Part shown: positions 54,665 to 56,840 of the stretch, piece after piece
Numbering within the stretch: the first letter of the stretch is position 1
Layout of the letters: every line of letters starts with the position of its first letter
Assembly: GCA_903895595.1 (NCBI GenBank)
Contig: CAITUP010000081.1
Span: 1-56,840 of the forward strand
Direction of reading: 5' to 3'
From: an uncultured Acetobacteraceae bacterium
GTDB lineage: Bacteria; Pseudomonadota; Alphaproteobacteria; Acetobacterales; Acetobacteraceae
Length of the DNA stretch: 56,840 nt
The notes under the pieces: generated by a model
Told to the model about the DNA's origin: nothing
The model's input: only the letters and a program-made list of their open reading frames with translations
Databases searched by the model: none
Program-made: the position numbers and the translations under genes

Positions 54665-56840
54665 TCAATTCGGCAACATCAGCACGAGATCGGCATCGCT
54701 CGCCTCGACGGGCTGCGTGCGGATGACCTGGGGTGGCGTCGTTCCGACATAATAGGTCGCGGACCATGTGTAGCTCGTCCGGTTCGGGTCGCGGGCATAG
54801 AATGTCCAGGGCTGTGGCGCGACATTCGGACGCAGCGTGACCTGCTGCTTGACGTCGAGGTGGTTGGCCGGGTCGGTGTACTGGAAATTCACCTGGATCA
54901 GCTTCACCTTCGTGAAATCGATCAGTGCCGGGTCCGGCAGCACCGAAATGACCACTTGGTTCGGCGGCCCGAACTCGATCAGACTGGACGTGGTGGTGAC
55001 CTCCGGCATGTTCTCCGTCGTGTGGTTTTTGTAGCTGACAACGCCTGAATAGGTGATCTTTCCCTTGCTGTGCGCCACAACGGGGATCGCCCAATCCTTC
55101 TGCCGGTTTTGCGCGGTAAACAGGAAATCGGTCTCCTGCTCCAGACTATGGGCCTCATCGGTATATTTCATCTTCAGGAAGATGTTTTCGATGCCGGCTG
55201 CGAAATCTCCCTCCGACAGGAAGCTGTAAGTCGCCGTGGTGAAGGGGCTGTTGATGGTCAGCCGGGGCATCGGAACATCCGCCCAGTCGGTCACCATCTG
55301 CGTCCCATCCGCCATGATGTATGTCGTCTGGTACTGCGCGATCTGGTCGATGTCCTTCAACAGCACGACCAGCATTTGGTCGGTCTTTTTGTCCTTGTCG
55401 AAGGTGAATTGCTGGTTGATTGGCTGACCGGTGGCATCCACATCCGGATATTTGATGGTAACCTGGACCTGGGGCGTCTTCGTGAAATCGATATTGCCCA
55501 TCGCGATCTCGACAAACAACACACCGAGGTTGTTCGCGCTGATCGTGACTTGGCCCTTATCGGTTTCTACCAGGGGCGACTGATAGGCTTGGTTCGCATC
55601 GCGATAGTTGACCGAGAACGAGTACGCATAGTGCATGTCGCCATTGTTGGTATTCGACACGAACTTGCCGATGTCGTCCGGCTTCGTCATATGGAAATCT
55701 TTGATCTCCGCCGGATTGATCTTGTTGTATTCGCAATGGACATCGACGCTGGTGATGCCGTAACGCGCGAAATCGACGTTGACCGCGACCGAGGCGTTCA
55801 CCGTGGCGAAGAACGGGTCATTGGCATCGACCTCGACCACGAAATCTTCGAATTTGAAGCCCATGTCAGCGATATTCGGCATCGTTCCACCTTGCGTGGT
55901 CCCGAACGAAACGCCCATCCGTTCGGTCAACGTGCGGTAGAAGCTGGCAGATTCCCAGGTCGTCTGCAGTTTTTGGATGTGATCCATACCATGATCGCCG
56001 CGATCCTCGGCAGCTTTGATGTCCGGCAGGACCGAGGTCTTCACCGCCGTCTCGATTTGGCCCCATCCCCAGTTGGTGATTCCGTCCTGGATTTTCTTGC
56101 GCAGGTCGGCGTCGGTGATGTAGCCGAGGCTGTCGAAATTGAAACTCACGCCACCGGCACTGGAACTGGTGAACGCTTCGTGCATCCGGTCGACCTCGGT
56201 ATTGTTGCCGCTAAGCCAGGTGCTGCCGCTTTTGTCGACCGATTGATAGAAGCTGTAGAACTTCTGAGAGTTGAACCAGACCGACCCGCTGACCGGCGGA
56301 AAGGTCGCCGGGAAATGCAAATCGTATGAAACCTGCGCCACGCCGCCCGATCCTTTCAGGCAGGCTTCCAGCACCGTCGCACCCTCTGGGGTAAGCTCCG
56401 CGGTGAAGGGGCAAATCATCGAACCGAACAACGAAGGTTTGCCGGGGCTGTCGATCTTTCCGACCAGAACGCCGGAGCTGTCGAGCAGCGTCAGACTGGC
56501 CGTCGCGTCAGTATAAGTGATGTGTTCGATCTGCGCGCTCGCCGGCTGGCCCTGAGCGTTTTTGATGCCCTTCTCTTGGACCTTGGTATCCAGGGCTGCC
56601 TGGATCTTAGCCATTTTATCCTTTGCGACGACAAATTCGCAGTCGAACACGACGAAGCCGCCGCCCTTTTTGCCATCGGCGCGGGACGCATCGAGCTTGT
56701 ATTTGATCATTTTGAACACCGGCTTTTGGGTGTCCGGGTCGATCCGGAAGCGCGGCTTCTCGGGCAGGACGTAGAACACGTCCTGCCGGTCGTCGTCGCC
56801 GAATACCGGCAGTCCTTCAATGATGTACTGGTTGCCAAGG
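54665..56840 (-). CDS. Large beta-module protein, paralogue 1 (5' end outside window)
   Basis: The frame is open to the window edge, so the visible 724 residues lack the true start; a GTG at 56779 lies inside conserved sequence and is not the start. YIIEGLPVFGDDDRQDVFYV aligns with the beginnings of paralogues 2 and 3. FTAELTPEGATVLEACLKGS is the shared GA block, VVEVDANDPFFATVNASVAV the middle signature. C-terminal modules include VQVTIKYPDVDATGQPINQQ, IFLKMKYTDEAHSLEQETDF and LIQVNFQYTDPANHLDVKQQ. It is the first of the four genes seen in the operon, with 25 bases to the next gene. Function unknown. Confidence 0.8.
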   Translation of the reverse strand, partial: LGNQYIIEGLPVFGDDDRQDVFYVLPEKPRFRIDPDTQKPVFKMIKYKLDASRADGKKGGGFVVFDCEFVVAKDKMAKIQAALDTKVQEKGIKNAQGQPASAQIEHITYTDATASLTLLDSSGVLVGKIDSPGKPSLFGSMICPFTAELTPEGATVLEACLKGSGGVAQVSYDLHFPATFPPVSGSVWFNSQKFYSFYQSVDKSGSTWLSGNNTEVDRMHEAFTSSSAGGVSFNFDSLGYITDADLRKKIQDGITNWGWGQIETAVKTSVLPDIKAAEDRGDHGMDHIQKLQTTWESASFYRTLTERMGVSFGTTQGGTMPNIADMGFKFEDFVVEVDANDPFFATVNASVAVNVDFARYGITSVDVHCEYNKINPAEIKDFHMTKPDDIGKFVSNTNNGDMHYAYSFSVNYRDANQAYQSPLVETDKGQVTISANNLGVLFVEIAMGNIDFTKTPQVQVTIKYPDVDATGQPINQQFTFDKDKKTDQMLVVLLKDIDQIAQYQTTYIMADGTQMVTDWADVPMPRLTINSPFTTATYSFLSEGDFAAGIENIFLKMKYTDEAHSLEQETDFLFTAQNRQKDWAIPVVAHSKGKITYSGVVSYKNHTTENMPEVTTTSSLIEFGPPNQVVISVLPDPALIDFTKVKLIQVNFQYTDPANHLDVKQQVTLRPNVAPQPWTFYARDPNRTSYTWSATYYVGTTPPQVIRTQPVEASDADLVLMLPN

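Overview
The window is a high-GC, gene-dense stretch of bacterial chromosome. Gene content points to an alphaproteobacterium, most likely Acetobacteraceae or a relative in Rhodospirillales: hopanoid genes (hpnK and an hpnL-like gene), a tgt-queF-queG run, CaiB-type CoA-transferase, thiolase and hydantoinase-type catabolic genes, and short palindromic repeats of a kind common in alphaproteobacteria. No rRNA, tRNA or CRISPR array was found. The family assignment is inferred from gene content only.

Layout. Positions 1-5.6 kb carry a minus-strand run: dihaem cytochrome c, oxalate/formate-type MFS carrier, CDF metal exporter, cobalamin/siderophore-type binding protein and FecCD permease, with a degenerate receiver protein upstream. 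From 5.8 to 19 kb is a metabolic patchwork: D-aminoacylase-type amidohydrolase, thioesterase-thiolase pair, CBS protein, HpnL-like membrane protein, PrpF isomerase, serine beta-lactamase-type hydrolase, dienelactone hydrolase, a glutathione S-transferase remnant, HpnK, gamma-glutamyltransferase, and a TetR regulator coupled to a HisC-type aminotransferase. From 19.0 to 19.6 kb a GxxExxY (PD-(D/E)XK-like) gene sits exactly between 54-base inverted repeats. Then come a CoA-transferase, a ugpB-A-E importer without its ATPase, a DUF29 gene, the queuosine genes tgt-queF-queG, parE, and an RND efflux pump with its adaptor.

From 34 to 49 kb: a two-subunit ThDP decarboxylase, a Baeyer-Villiger monooxygenase of the long HAPMO type, anmK and a DUF1028 gene, a deleted IS5-family element that truncates a flavin oxidoreductase pseudogene, a CDGSH protein, hyuB, a large hybrid histidine kinase, msrP with a small membrane protein, a D-cysteine desulfhydrase and a MetE-like protein.

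The most unusual region is the right end (48.9-56.8 kb, running off the window). It is a minus-strand operon of three very large tandem paralogues (more than 724, 771 and 835 aa) and a fourth unrelated gene of 310 aa, with two short gaps carrying AAGGAG sites and one 4-base overlap. The three large proteins share an N-terminal region, a middle region with a VDxxxPFF-type signature, and a C-terminal series of beta-rich modules of about 90-100 residues. They have no signal peptides. One contains a (GGA[QH]PAP)n linker. I recognise no characterised family and regard this as the best candidate for an undescribed system.

A second candidate is the inverted-repeat family. The same repeat core that flanks the GxxExxY gene recurs at 35.2-35.35 kb as a gene-less palindrome, which looks like a non-autonomous copy. 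A separate REPIN-like palindrome family (core TGGTCGGGTCAAGCCCGACCA) occurs at several intergenic sites, and at 23.2 kb one copy supplies the start codon of ugpE.
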